Assembly: GCA_963777855.1 (NCBI GenBank)
Contig: CAVZRW010000008.1
Coordinates: 379,708 to 443,707 of the forward strand
Length of the DNA: 64,000 nucleotides
Direction of reading: 5' to 3'
Source: Prado023 sp963777855
Lineage (GTDB): Bacteria; Actinomycetota; Actinomycetes; S36-B12; CAIYMF01
The position numbers and the translations under genes were made by a program. Each line of letters opens with the position of its first letter. Positions within the stretch are counted from its first letter, which is position 1. Below the pieces are notes generated by a model. That model worked only from the letters and a program-made list of their open reading frames with translations, made no database searches and was not told the DNA's origin. Shown piece by piece: positions 9,085 through 20,039 of the stretch.

Positions 9085-9209
9085 CGGCCCCCCTTGTGGC
9101 GAATCCAGTGACAGCCGAAGGATAGCCGCCTTGGGCGGCCAGACCGCGTCGGCGTTTGGTGGGCCGTCGATCGGCGCCTACCCTCAAGGCACGGGTGAAG
9201 GGAGGGGTC

Positions 9210-10704
9210 ATGACGCGCACGTCGGGAGGCGCCGTACGGGCCGGTGCGGCCACCGGCCCCGACGAGCGCGCCACCCCGATCCAGGCGTCCGTCAGGCCAG
9301 CGGAGCGGCCTTCGGCGGCCGATCCGCTCACGTCGCTGGCGATCCGCGCGTTCGCGCTCGATGCCGCGATCCTGTTCATCGGGGTGGTCGGCTTCGTGGC
9401 CGCCATGCTGGCGGTCGGGCGGCTGTCCGACGGACCCGCCACCGCGCTGACCGCGGCGGCGCTGGTCGCGGGCTGGCTGGCGCTCCTCGTGGCCCGGGGG
9501 GGCTACGAGGAGCGCTACCTGGGCGTCGGCTCAGAGGAGTTCAAGCGCGTTGTCACTGCCTCAGCGACCCTGTTCGCCGCGATCAGCATGGCGGCGTACG
9601 TCCTGCCAGTGGCTCCTCCGTTCAGACTCGTGCTCCCCTGCCTGGTCGGCGGGGTGATGGGGTTGCTGGTCGGGCGGTGGCTACTGAGGATCTGGCTGGG
9701 TCGCCAGCGGCTGGCCGGGCGCTACCAGCAGTCCACGCTGGTCGTGGGCGACCCGAGCCGCACGGCCGAGCTCGCAGGCCGCATTCGCCGAGGACGTCAC
9801 CTCGGGGTTCCACGTGGTCGGGGCCCTGGCCCCGCCGGAACCGGGATCGAGCACGGCCCTGGTGGACCTGTGGCTGGACGAGGTGATGACGTGGATCACC
9901 GAGGCCAACGTGCACGCGGTGGCGGTGGCGGAGTCCACAGCCGTCGACCCCGACCTGCTGAGGCGGCTGGCGTGGCGTCTGGAGGGACCCCGGATCGACC
10001 TGCTCGTGAGCCCTGCGCTGTCGGACGTCGCCGGGCCCCGGGTATCGGTCCGCCCCGCCTCCGGGCTGCCGCTGCTGCACCTGGACGAGCCGAGCCTGAC
10101 CGGGCCCAAGCGGGCGCTCAAGCGCGCCATGGATCTGATCATCGCGATCCCCACCGTGGTGCTGCTGTCCCCCCTGCTGGTGCTGGTCGGCGTGGCGATC
10201 CGGCTCGACTCCCCGGGTCGGGCGCTCTACGTCAGCAGGCGGGTGGGTCGGGCCGGCGAGGAGTTCGGCTGCCTGAAGTTCCGCTTCGATGGTCTCCGGG
10301 GCCGAGATGCTGCGCGACGACGTGATCGGCGTCCCGGACCAGGACATCAGCGCCCGGTACCGGCAGGACCCGCGGATCACCGCGAGTCGGCCGGGTGGTT
10401 GCGCCGCTGGAGCCTCGACGAGCTGCCGCAGCTGCTGAACGTGGTCACGGGGTCGATGTCGCTGGTCGGACCCCGGCCGATGCTGCCGGTCGAGATGGGC
10501 CTGCTCGGCGATGCCGAGCACCGTCGGCACCTGACGAAGCCGGGGCTCACCGGGCTGTGGCAGATCTCGGGCCGCAAGGAGGTCGCGTGGGACGACCGGA
10601 TGCGCCTGGACCTGCACTACGTCGAGCACTGGTCGCTGGCCCTGGACGCAGTCATCCTCGCCAAGACCGTCAAGGCCGTTCTGGGCGGGCACGGGGCCTA
10701 CTGA
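9210..10704 (+). CDS. Polyprenyl-phosphate sugar-1-phosphate transferase (WbaP/WcaJ-like), frameshifted in this sequence
   Basis: This enzyme starts exopolysaccharide assembly by moving a sugar phosphate from a nucleotide sugar to undecaprenyl phosphate. Residues about 40-180 hold the N-terminal membrane segments; the C-terminal catalytic domain has KRAMDLIIAIPTVVLLSPLL (membrane re-entrant helix), RRWSLDELPQLLNV, VGPRPMLP and KPGLTGLWQISGR. The ATG at 9210 follows GGGAGGGG. The frame breaks near 9780, 10287 (one extra T before CGATGG) and about 10385. Joining the frames restores a full-length protein, so these are probably sequence errors. Confidence 0.85.
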
Positions 10705-11847
10705 CACCGCGTGCGGCCCGGCGCAGCGGCGCACCGGCGTCAGCGCCGTCGCGCTCGACCAGCTCCACCGCCAGCGCCTCGTACGCGGCTGCGACGTCGT
10801 CCCAGCGGTAGCGCTCGGCCACGGCCTCCTGGCCGGCCTTGCCCCGGGCCAGCGCCCCCTCGGGATCGGCCTCGGCGGCCTCGACCTCCCGGGCCACATC
10901 GCCGGGGTCGCGCACGTACCTGCCCGCATCGTCGGCGACCTCCCGGTTGAACACGACGTCCCAGGCCACCACCGCCGCCCCGGCGCCCATGGCCCGCAGC
11001 AGGGAGGGGTTGGTGCCCGCCGACGCTGTGCCCGTGCAGGTAGGTCAGGGCCTGGGCGTAGAGCGTGTCCAGGAGCTCGGAGTCCCAGACGCTGCCGAGC
11101 AGGCGGATGCGCGCGTCCGCCGCGGGCGAGCTGGATGCACCCGCGCCGGTAGCGATCGGAGTACGGGGCGTCACCGACACGACCAGGAGCGGAAGGGTGG
11201 CGGCGGAGTCGGCGTAGCCGGCCACGATCTCTCGCACGTGGTTCTCGGGTTCGAACCGGGCGACGACCAGGTGGTAGCTCCGCGCCTCGACCTCGAGCTC
11301 CGCCAGACGCTCCGGACCCGGATGCACGATCGGGGCGCCGTAGGCGATCACGTGGGCGGTGGCGCCGTGCTCGGCCAGCACATGGTCGGCGATGCCCTGC
11401 GCGTCGGCGATCACCGCATCGGATCGCTGCGCGGCGAACCCCTCGGCCCACCGGTAGTAGCGCTTGGCCCGCGGTCCCCACTTGGCCCGCTGCCACTCGA
11501 GGCCGTCGACGTGGATGGCCACCGGTATGCCCGCGGCCCGCAGGGCGGGCACGAACGGGCGCGTTGGCCGCGTTGAACACGAAGGCCACGTCGGGCGGCG
11601 CGCGCGTGATCGCGTGCGCGGTCGACGCCGCGGTGTGACTCAGGGTCTCGGCCGCCCTGCGGCGCACCGCCGGCAGGTTCACCAGGCGCATGCCGAGGTA
11701 CTCGGTCTGCGTCTGGCCCGGGTTTCGGCAGTAGACGATCACCTCGTGGCCACGCTCGACGAGCCGTCTGCCGACCTCCTCGGCCGCCGTCTCGAAGCCG
11801 CCGTAGCGGGCGGGGACCCCGCGGGTCCCGATCAGCGCGATGCGCAT
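10670..11847 (-). CDS. Glycosyltransferase family 4-like with DUF1972 domain, frameshifted
   Basis: A GT-B glycosyltransferase of about 390 residues, probably a rhamnosyl- or related transferase in polysaccharide assembly. MRIALIGTRGVPARYGGFET is the DUF1972 signature; HVDGLEWQRAKWG and YLHGHS are also typical. Frames must be joined near 11565 and 11020. The start ATG (11847) overlaps the stop of the DUF4012 gene by one base (TGATG), so the two are translationally coupled. The 3' end overlaps the convergent transferase gene by 35 bases. Confidence 0.82.
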
Positions 11848-13711
11848 CAGCCCACCTCCAGGTCCACGGTCCGGTCCAGAGTGCCCTCCCAGACCAGGTC
11901 CGCGTCGGAGGTGGTCCATCCGGGCGTGTCCGGGAGGCGTGGTCCCAGGAGCGGCGGTGAGCTCGATGCGCAGCGTGGCGGGGATGGTCAGCGCCTGCGG
12001 GTCGGCGGCGACGCGGTAGGCGCGATCGGCGAATGTGCCGTCCGGGATGGTGTACTTATGACGGTAACCGTGCTGGTCGCTCGCGGTGCCGTCTCCTGGC
12101 CCTGCCAGAGCACCTGGCCACCGCGCCGTCGGGTACGGGCCCGACCCTCGAGGGCATCGGCTCGGAGGGTCGGGCAGGGGCCCGTCCCCGCGCGACCTCC
12201 TTGACCTCGACGCTAGGTCGGTGGCGTCAGGGGCATCCGGTAGGCCACGCGGGTGCGGGCGCGCAGCGCGGTGTAGCCGGCCCAGATCGTCTCCCGCCAT
12301 CGGCACCGACTCCGGCACCGCGTTGGTGAAGGATACCGTGCGCCGCACCGTGGCACCTCCCCGGCCGTTGAGGCGCACCTCCTGGCGGATGCGTCGGTCC
12401 TGGAAGACGGAGAGCTTGTTCGGCGCGCTCTGGGAGTACACGCCGATCAGGTCACCCGGGCGATCGCTGAGGGCGCCGGTCGCGCCGAGGGAGTCCGCCG
12501 CCGACTGTAGCTCGGGGGAGGTGAACGCGGCCTGGACGTGCCGGGGCGGGATCGCCTCGAGCAGGCCACGCAGGACGCCGCGCACCGACGCGGGGTGGTG
12601 AACCGCTCGGCGAGCGCGGCGTTGAGCTCGTCGTTGAGCTGGTGACGCTTCGCCACCCCCTCGCACAGTCGTAGTCGCGATAGGCGTCGACAAGGACCTT
12701 CTGTACGACGTTGTCCGCGCTGACCTCGCCGTAGCCGTCGGTGGTCACCGGACCTGTGTGCGAAGGATCGGAGGCCAGCGCGGCGACGTCCACGGTGATC
12801 ACGCCGTCGACCTCGGGCAGGCCCATCGCCGCCCACGCGCGGCGCATGTCCGTGGCGGCCGTCGGGAAGTCGGGGTGGAAGTTGGAGTTGACGAAGGGGT
12901 ACTGCCCCTCGGCTCGGTACCAGGGCAGCTGCCCGGCATGCTCCCAGCGGACGGGTGTTCGGGGTGGCCTCACTGACGTGTCCCGAGATCGGTGTGGAGA
13001 TCGTGCCGCCATCGGCCCGGAGGAGCCGGACGGTCAGTGGTGCGCCACCGGAGGCGAACAGCTCGGCGTCGTTGAGGATGGCGATCAGGTAGTTCCTCGG
13101 CCCGTCGGCGCCCAGCGCCTCCGGAAGTCCGCGCATGGCTGCGGCGACCGCCCCGGCGACCGTCGGCAGCTTCCGAGGCGCGGCGTGGACAGGTCCTGGG
13201 CGCGCGGCCCCACGCGGCTGCCGATCAGACCGGTATCCGGCACACCTGCGAGCGCGGACTCCAGGCCCGCCAGTGAGCGGTACAGGGAGGTGCTGGGTTC
13301 CACGAGCCCCGGCAGCTGCTCGAGTGACACGGTGGATCCCTGGACCAACGGGGTGGTCCCACCGAACCCCACGGCTGCCTCCCCCAGGGCAGCGGCCGGC
13401 GGTAGTGCGCTGGTTGCCTGACCCACGACGAGGGCGAGCGCGCGCAGGTCGTCGACCGTGCCCAGGGTGAGGGGGTTGTACTGCACCAGCCAACTCGTCG
13501 GGTTCGACCACGTGGACTCCAGCCCCTGGCCCGCGACGGCGAGCAGCGCGGTTCCGCGGGTCAGGCCCGGCGCTGACCCCCGATCGAGGGCACGGGCGGT
13601 CTGTGCGCCTCCGAGCAGGCCGAACGCCACCGCGACCTGGGTCCCGATCGACAGGATCCCCAGCGGGAGCACCACGAGCACGAGGAGCAGGATCCACGCC
13701 CACTTGCGCAC
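11847..13711 (-). CDS. DUF4012 domain protein, several frameshifts
   Basis: About 620 residues after joining frames. Residues 1-30 are a membrane anchor (KWAWILLLVLVVLPLGILS). The DUF4012 core is clear: NYLIAILNDAELFASGGAPL, then NSNFHPDFPTAATDM and GVITVDVAALASDP. DUF4012 proteins are of unknown function and usually found in surface-polysaccharide loci, which fits here. The C-terminus ends TLDRTVDLEVG, whose stop overlaps the next gene. The chosen GTG (13711) has GGGAGG upstream. At least five indels occur (near 13160, 12960, 12640, 12200 and 11950), making this the most disrupted stretch of the window. Confidence 0.78.
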
Positions 13712-13848
13712 CCCAACCACCTCCCAAACCACCTCTCACCCCGCCCCGCCTGCCCGACCCCACCGCCTCGCCGGTGGCGCGATCCTACCGGCGGGCCCGT
13801 CGGTGCAGGGTCGGCCCACGAGGGTGTGGTCCGGGTTATCCTCACTGA

Positions 13849-14854
13849 GTGCGGGCCTCAGCGATCGTCCTGGCCCATGGAGCCGAACCGGTGTTGAGCC
13901 ACTGCGTGCGCGCGCTCGTCGACGACGGGGTCACCGAGATCCTCGTCGTGGACAACCAGGCCGCAGCGCAGGCCGTCGCCGAGGTGCGTGCCATGCCGGG
14001 CGTGATCGTCCTGGAACCCGGCACGAACACCGGGTACGCGGGCGGGTGCAATCTGGGCGCCCAGCACGCCACCGGCGACCTGCTCGTCTTCGTCAACTCC
14101 GACGCCGTAGTCGAGCGGGGAGCGGTTCAGGCGCTGGGTCGTCGCCTGGCCGATGAGGCAGTGGGACTGGTCTGCGCCAGCGTTCGGCTGGCCCGGGATC
14201 CCGCTCTGCTGAACACGGCGGGGAACCCGGTCCACTTCCTGATGTTCTCCTGGGTCGGCGGCCTCGGGGAGCCCGCCGCCGAGCATGCCGAGCCTCACGG
14301 ACGTGGCCTCGATCTCCGGTGCGGCGTTCGCGGTGCGTCGGGAGGTGTGGGACGAGCTCGGCGGCTTCGACGAGCGGTACTTCGCGTACGCCGAGGACGT
14401 CTACTTGTCCCTGCGCGCCTGGCAGGCCGGGTACCGGGTCGTGCACGATCCTGGTGCGGTGGTCCTGCACCACTACGAATTCTCCCGCAACCCGGCCAAG
14501 AACTACCTGCTGGAGCGCAACCGGCTGATGAACCTGATCCTGCTCCCCGAGGCCCGTACGCGGCGCCTGGTCCTGGCCCCGGCCGCGGCGGTCGAGGCCG
14601 GGGTGCTCCTGGTGGCTATGCGCGATGGCTGGGTCCGGGACAAGCTCGCGGGATACCGGTGGCTCATGGTGAACCGTTCAGCGTTGTCCGAGCGGCGCCG
14701 GGAGATCCAGACCGCCCGCCGCGTGCCGGACAGGGCGCTGGCCCAGATGATGCGCGGGCCGCTGGACCCGCCGGCGGGTCTGGGCCCTGGCGTTCCAGCC
14801 GTGGTCAGCCGTGCGTTGGCGGGCTACTGGCGCTGGGCAGGGGGTCGACTGTGA
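13849..14854 (+). CDS. Glycosyltransferase family 2, one frameshift
   Basis: A GT-A transferase of about 335 residues. ASAIVLAHGAE, EILVVDNQA, NTGYAGGCNLGAQ and LLVFVNSDAVV are the family 2 nucleotide-sugar motifs, and SGAAFAVRREVWDELGGFDE followed by YAEDVYLSLRAW is the acceptor-side ED motif of rhamnosyltransferase-like members. The two halves are in different frames, joined near 14285. GTG 13849 is preceded by TATCCT (13837-13842) at 6 bases, indicating a leaderless message. It overlaps the next gene by 4 bases (GTGA). Confidence 0.86.
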
Positions 14855-16518
14855 CGGGCCTCACGCTTCAGGCAGTTCCGGATCTGTCGGCGGCTCGATC
14901 GACCCGCGGGCCGCGCCTGCACGGTCGCGACGTGCTGTGGGCCGGAGTTGTCGCCCTGCTCGCCATGGGCGTGGCGATCTACTTCCGCTCGTCGCTGGTG
15001 CCCACGGATCCCTGGCACTACGTGCAGGGCGCCATTGCCTTCCCCGAGGGGACGTGGCGGCCCGCGGGGCTGTCCCGGTGGGGCTTCGTCCTGCCGATCG
15101 TGCCGTTCGCGCGGCTGTGGGGCGACGCGACCGCGACGTACTACGTGATGCCCCTGATCAGCACAGGGGTGCTCGCCGGTGTGCTCTTCCTGCATGGCAC
15201 CCGATGCTGGTCGCGCACGGTGGGTGCCCTCGGCGCCCTATTCGCGCTGGTCAGCCCGGTCGTCTTCGTGAACCTCACCCGGGGCTACCCGGACCTCATG
15301 GTGACCGCCTTGGTCGGACTCGCCCTCCTGTTGGCGATCCAGGCCCAGGATGCTGCCAGCGACGCCCAGGAGGCGGGCCGAGGATGGGGGTGGCGCGTGC
15401 CCATGCTCCTGGCGGCCTGCGGATTCGCCGCTGGCTGGAGCTTCGAGGTGCGCGAGACAGCCGTCTTCGGCTGGCCTGTGATCGGCTGGGTGCTCTGGCG
15501 GATCGGCAGGCCGCTGCGCACCCTGCTGTGGGTCATTCCGCCGGCGCTGGGCTGGCTCGTCCTGGACCTCTGGCTGTGCGCGAGCGTGTACGGCGACCCC
15601 TGGCTCAAGTTCCGGGTGCTGACCGGGGCCGACATCTCGTCGTCCGAGGTGGCCATCGATGCGGTGTACGTGGGCCATTCGCGGGCCTGGTACGCCACGA
15701 TCATGCCACGCTCGATCTGGGAGCAGGCGGGCGGCCCAGCCCTGTTCGTGTGCCTCGTCGTCGGCCTGCTCGGAGGCGTCGTCCTGCGTGCCCAGCTGGG
15801 CCGGGTCTGGGCCTGGGGCGCGGTCCCGCTCGCCCTGCTCTGGTTGCAGGGCGGCGTGCTCGACCCAGCCCATCCCTCGGTTCGGCTCGACATCGCGCGG
15901 TACTGGCTGCCGTTCATCGTTCCGCTTGTGCTGGCCGCCGTGGGCACGGTCGTGATCACTGTCAGCCGTAGCCGGGGACTCCGGCGGGTGGCGGTGGCGA
16001 CAGCGGGCTCCCTCCTGGGAGTCGGGGTGCTCGTGCCTGCGGTCCACCACGCCACGACGTACCCGAGCCTGGTGCCCAACGGTGGGGGCGCCCTCGGGGA
16101 GCTGCGCGAGTACATGGCGGCGACCGGGGGGATCCCGCACGGTCGGATCTGGGCGGACTGGGGCACCCGCCGGGTGCTCCCGACCTACCAGCGTGGTCCC
16201 TTCGGTGACCCACTGTGGGACATGGGGGACGTCCGGTCGTTGAACGCACTGCTGATCGCGCCGACACCGAGCCCCGTTCCCCGGCCCGGCGACCATGTGG
16301 TGGTCTGGCGTGCCCTGGAGGAGGTGGAGGCAGCCTTCGGCCCGTTCCCGGCCGATGGCTGGCAGCTGCTGTTCACGTCGTCAGCGGGGAACCTGCGCCT
16401 CTACCAGCTCGGCCCCGACGCGACCTGGCCGTCGCAGCCGCACGCGGGCGTCGCAGCCGCCAGCGCGCCCGACTCCACGCAGCGGCCGGAGGACGGCATC
16501 GGTGACCCCGGCGACTGA
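14851..16518 (+). CDS. Polytopic membrane protein, probable GT-C-type glycosyltransferase
   Basis: A 555-residue protein with about 10-12 membrane segments and a large C-terminal extracytoplasmic part (residues about 400-555). The first loop has the acidic/aromatic stretch FRSSLVPTDPWHYVQG, placed where GT-C enzymes (family 39-like) carry their catalytic acidic residue; this is an inference. It starts at GTG 14851 inside the stop of the GT2 gene, with AGGGGG upstream, so the two genes are coupled. Its likely job is transfer of a lipid-linked sugar outside the membrane. It could also be an unrelated membrane protein. Confidence 0.6.
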   Translation: MTGLTLQAVPDLSAARSTRGPRLHGRDVLWAGVVALLAMGVAIYFRSSLVPTDPWHYVQGAIAFPEGTWRPAGLSRWGFVLPIVPFARLWGDATATYYVMPLISTGVLAGVLFLHGTRCWSRTVGALGALFALVSPVVFVNLTRGYPDLMVTALVGLALLLAIQAQDAASDAQEAGRGWGWRVPMLLAACGFAAGWSFEVRETAVFGWPVIGWVLWRIGRPLRTLLWVIPPALGWLVLDLWLCASVYGDPWLKFRVLTGADISSSEVAIDAVYVGHSRAWYATIMPRSIWEQAGGPALFVCLVVGLLGGVVLRAQLGRVWAWGAVPLALLWLQGGVLDPAHPSVRLDIARYWLPFIVPLVLAAVGTVVITVSRSRGLRRVAVATAGSLLGVGVLVPAVHHATTYPSLVPNGGGALGELREYMAATGGIPHGRIWADWGTRRVLPTYQRGPFGDPLWDMGDVRSLNALLIAPTPSPVPRPGDHVVVWRALEEVEAAFGPFPADGWQLLFTSSAGNLRLYQLGPDATWPSQPHAGVAAASAPDSTQRPEDGIGDPGD

Positions 16519-16562
16519 GCACGCCCGCTGCCCATCCAGCACCGAGCAGCCGAGTCGCGTGC
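16515..16562. terminator. Possible bidirectional terminator between convergent genes
   Basis: CTGAGCACGC and GCGTGCTCAG can pair over 10 bp with a loop of about 30 bases, spanning the short gap between the convergent membrane-protein and phosphoesterase genes. The left arm includes the stop codon. The long loop makes this a weak call. Confidence 0.35.
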
Positions 16563-18542
16563 TCAGGGCGTGACGGCGCGCAGGTCGTCGATGGCCAGTG
16601 TGATGGGCGCATTGGTGGCACTGCTCGAGAGGTAGCCGAGCAGCCCGAGGGATCCCGCCGCCTGCAACCCACCGGTGGAATCCGTGGTCGATGCGGTCCA
16701 GGTGGAGGGCTCACTCGAGCCCGCCGGCCAGGCGCGGGCACGGATGGTGGTCGGTGAGGTCCCGGAGACCTGGACCCGCAGCGCGATGGTCGACCCGGCT
16801 GAATAGGTCAGGTTGGGCACGACAACGCCGGTACTGATGGTGGACTCCGTCCCGGTCGCGGAGGAGCGCACCAACGAGAGCACGACCTTGCCGTCGCCGC
16901 GCAGGACGTACTTGGCGCGGTAGTCCCCGGCCCCGACGATGGATCGGCCGGCGGCGGACAGGTAGAGCCCGCCTCCTGTGCCCAGCTTGTCGGGCGAGAT
17001 GGTCAGCGTCAGGTCGGTGGCGGTGCTCGACACCGAGCGGAGGTACGCGGTGCGGGTGCTGCCCACGGCGTTCACGAGCTTCGCGCTTCCCGCGGTCACC
17101 GACGTCGCACTGGCCAGGTTGACCGTCCACGTGCCACCAGTGGTGGCAGCCCCCCAGCCGGAGGCGACGCTGCGGTCGAACGGGTCCTGCGCCAGCAGGG
17201 TGCTCACGGGCGGGGTGCTCACGGTGATCGCCCGGGTGGTCGTTCCTGTGGCCCCGGCGTTGTCCGTCACGGTGAGGCCCACCGTGTAGGTGCCGGCCCG
17301 GGCGTAGGTGTGCGACCCCGGGGTGGGGCCACTGGCTCGCGAGCCGTCGCCGAAGTCCCAGGCGTAGTCGGCAACAGTCCCGTCGGGATCGGAGGAGGCG
17401 GACCCATTCACGGTGACCGCCAGTCCGGACGTGCCCGCGGTGAAGTCGGCAATGGGGGCCCGGTTGGCCGGCGGCGGCCCCACGTCGATGCGGAAGGTGT
17501 CGGTGCTGGGCCCGGCTGTGGGGACGAACGCGGCCGTCAGCGCGGTATCGGTGGCGCGCACATCGAGCATCCCGAAGGTCGGCCCAGAGTTCAACCCCGA
17601 GAACCGGGCGAAGTAGCCGGCCTCGGTGTCCGCGGGGTTGACGTCGCGAAGCGGGATACCTCCGGTGCCGACCGTGGCGAACACCGTGCCCGCACCAGCG
17701 ACGAAACCGCCGTCCGAGTCTGCGACGCAGTCGGCGTCGAAGCTGCCCACGGCCAGCGCCGGGCACCCGGTGGCGCCGGAGCGCAACTGGTGGGTGCGCA
17801 TGTAGGCGTGCTCATGACCATGCAGTACCAGGTCGACCTTCTTGCTCAGCAGCAACGCGTACAGGTCCCGTGCGGCCGGGCAGGTGTACGCCCCGACCGA
17901 GAGACAGGGCTCGTGGGCCGTGACGACGATCCAGCGGATCCCGCGAGCACGCGCGGTGTCGATCGCAGTGGCCACCCAACCATGGTGTGTGTCGCCGGCT
18001 GCGTAGGCCCAGAGGCCATCCTCGAAGGTCAGGTTCGGCGAGGTGTTGATCACCCGCACCAACGGCGTGGGCGACGCCGCGGGGAGGTCCATGTAGTACT
18101 CGCGCCCGTAGGTCCCCACGATGCCGGGCACCTGGTTGGGCAGGCAGGCGCTGAAGTCATTGATCTGGCCGTCGTTGACATCCAGGCTCTCGTGGTTGCC
18201 CGAGATGAGTTGGAACGGGAACCCCTCGCCGACGCGCTGCTTCACGTAGGCACACCACGCGGTCTCCGGCGTGCGGTCGAGGTAGGCCAGGTCGCCGAGT
18301 GCCAGGGCAGCGTCCGGATCGGCCGCCGCCATGGCTGTGAGCACGCCGGAGGTTTCGGAGCGCGCGCCGAAGTCCCCCGCGGCGACCAGCCGTACCTCGG
18401 TGGCCGCATCGACGCGTGGCGGTCGTGCCACAAGTCCGGCGGACACCACCCCGACCGTCAACAACACACCCAAGCCTGCGACCCACGCCGCTGTGCGGCG
18501 TCGACGGTCTCGGCCGGCCGTGGCCGACGTCCCTGCGTTCAT
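16563..18542 (-). CDS. Secreted metallophosphoesterase with PKD domain
   Basis: A 659-residue exported protein. After a signal/anchor segment (residues 20-45) comes a calcineurin-like phosphoesterase domain (about 48-330) with metal-ligand motifs GDFG, ALGDLAYLD, SGNHES, VTAHEP and VLHGHEHAYM. A PKD domain follows (about 375-455; YAWDFGDGS is its signature), then a beta-sandwich of about 190 residues. The ATG at 18542 has GGGAGGG upstream. It likely hydrolyses a phosphomono- or diester at the cell surface; the beta domains would bind glycan. It closes the glycan region. Confidence 0.85.
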   Translation of the reverse strand: MNAGTSATAGRDRRRRTAAWVAGLGVLLTVGVVSAGLVARPPRVDAATEVRLVAAGDFGARSETSGVLTAMAAADPDAALALGDLAYLDRTPETAWCAYVKQRVGEGFPFQLISGNHESLDVNDGQINDFSACLPNQVPGIVGTYGREYYMDLPAASPTPLVRVINTSPNLTFEDGLWAYAAGDTHHGWVATAIDTARARGIRWIVVTAHEPCLSVGAYTCPAARDLYALLLSKKVDLVLHGHEHAYMRTHQLRSGATGCPALAVGSFDADCVADSDGGFVAGAGTVFATVGTGGIPLRDVNPADTEAGYFARFSGLNSGPTFGMLDVRATDTALTAAFVPTAGPSTDTFRIDVGPPPANRAPIADFTAGTSGLAVTVNGSASSDPDGTVADYAWDFGDGSRASGPTPGSHTYARAGTYTVGLTVTDNAGATGTTTRAITVSTPPVSTLLAQDPFDRSVASGWGAATTGGTWTVNLASATSVTAGSAKLVNAVGSTRTAYLRSVSSTATDLTLTISPDKLGTGGGLYLSAAGRSIVGAGDYRAKYVLRGDGKVVLSLVRSSATGTESTISTGVVVPNLTYSAGSTIALRVQVSGTSPTTIRARAWPAGSSEPSTWTASTTDSTGGLQAAGSLGLLGYLSSSATNAPITLAIDDLRAVTP

Positions 18543-18736
18543 CGCAACCCTCCCGATTCCCTGAGGGTAAGCGGCGTCTGGCTGCTCTGTCTGCCCGAGG
18601 CGGATAGCACGCCCGGTCCCCACCCGATCGAGTGGCCCTACGCTGGGACGACGGGCGCAAACGCATCTCCGCGCGCCCACGCACCCCGCTCTCATCAGAC
18701 CCCGACGCCGCCAACCGCCAGGACAGGAGGCCAACG

Positions 18737-19972
18737 GTGACCACCCGCCGTTCGCCGGTCGTCCTCCTGCAGGTCGCCAACCTGCTCAGCGGCGTGGCCA
18801 ACTCCTCGGTCGCGGTGCTCGTGCCGTGGCTGGTGCTCCAGGAGACGGGCTCGGCAGCCGATGCCGGGCTCGTGGCCGCGGCAGCGGGGATCCCGGGCAT
18901 CTTCGTCTCGCCCTTCGTCGGCGCTCTGGTCGACCGCCTGGGTCGGCGGCGGGTGTCGATGGGCTCCGACGCGCTCTCGGCGTTCTCGGTGAGCCTGTTC
19001 CCGCTGGCCGAGCGGGCCGGGGTGCTCACCCTGGGCGCGATACTGGCCCTGGCTGTGCTCGGGGCGACCTTCGACCCGGCCGGGTACACCGCCCGCAAGT
19101 CGCTGATCCCCGACGTGGCCGATGCCGCGCGCTTCTACATCGACCGGGTCAACGGGGTCCACGAGGGCGTCTTCGCCGCCGGGTGGGTCATCGGCCCCGC
19201 CCTGGCGGCGGTGGGGATCGGGACCATCGGCGCCGTGGAGTCCTTCTGGGTCACCGCGGTGGCCTTCCTGCTGGCCATCGTGGCGGTGGCGGGGATCCGC
19301 GTGACCGAGGCGATCGGAGCATCCCGGGAGCGGGCCGGCGAGGAGCACGAGCCGTTCTGGTCCTCCACCCTGCGCGGGGCCGGCATCCTGTGGCGTGACC
19401 GGCCGCTGCGCGTGCTCACGCTGGCCATCTGCGTGCTGGCCATGGTGTACATGCCCACCGAGGCGATCCTGATGCCGGTGCACTTCCAGGCCCTCGGCCA
19501 ACCGGGGGCCTACGGGCTGACCCTGACGATGCTGGCCGCGGGCGGGATGGTCGGCTCGTTCTCCTACGGCTGGCTGGCCGGGCGGATGACCCGCCACCGC
19601 ATGGCCGTGCTGGTCATGGTGGCCGTCACGGTGGCCATCATCCCCATGGCGTTCCTGCCCCCGCTGCCGGTGTTCGTCACTGCCGGCTTCCTGCTGGGCC
19701 TGGGCTGGGGCCCGATGAACCCGCTGCTGAACTCGCTGGTGCAGACCCGGGTGCCGGCCCACGTGCAGGGCCGGGTCTACGGGGTGCAGACCGCCCTGTT
19801 CTACGCCGCGCCCCCGATCGGGCTCCTGCTGGCCGGGGTCGCGGTGGAGCGCTGGGGTGTGCAGGCGGTGTACGCGGTGATCGGGGCGATGCTGGTCGTC
19901 ATCTCCCTGCTGATCGCGGCGCTGCCCTCGCTGCGCGGGCTGGACGCGCAGCCCGTCCCCGAACCGGGGTGA
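18737..19972 (+). CDS. MFS transporter
   Basis: A 411-residue transporter with about 12 membrane segments. SPFVGALVDRLGRRRVSMGS is the MFS loop 2-3 motif, and GFLLGLGWGPMNPLLNSLVQ lies in the second half. It resembles the MFS_3 exporters, like the protein at 4872-6119. GTG 18737 is chosen because AGGAGG lies 6 bases upstream; the open frame before it is not protein-like. Substrate unknown. It is divergent from the phosphoesterase gene. Confidence 0.83.
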   Translation: MTTRRSPVVLLQVANLLSGVANSSVAVLVPWLVLQETGSAADAGLVAAAAGIPGIFVSPFVGALVDRLGRRRVSMGSDALSAFSVSLFPLAERAGVLTLGAILALAVLGATFDPAGYTARKSLIPDVADAARFYIDRVNGVHEGVFAAGWVIGPALAAVGIGTIGAVESFWVTAVAFLLAIVAVAGIRVTEAIGASRERAGEEHEPFWSSTLRGAGILWRDRPLRVLTLAICVLAMVYMPTEAILMPVHFQALGQPGAYGLTLTMLAAGGMVGSFSYGWLAGRMTRHRMAVLVMVAVTVAIIPMAFLPPLPVFVTAGFLLGLGWGPMNPLLNSLVQTRVPAHVQGRVYGVQTALFYAAPPIGLLLAGVAVERWGVQAVYAVIGAMLVVISLLIAALPSLRGLDAQPVPEPG

Positions 19973-20039
19973 GGTCCGGGGGCGGGTGAGGCGCCCGAAT
20001 CGTCCCGGCCTCGCGGCGCCGACAGGCGTGCGTGACCGC

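Noticed and set aside
9622..12693. A 1023-codon open frame on the minus strand
   Set aside because: It is a mosaic: parts match the DUF4012 protein and the start of the glycosyltransferase, others are antisense to the transferase gene. It stays open because of GC-rich codon bias and indels.
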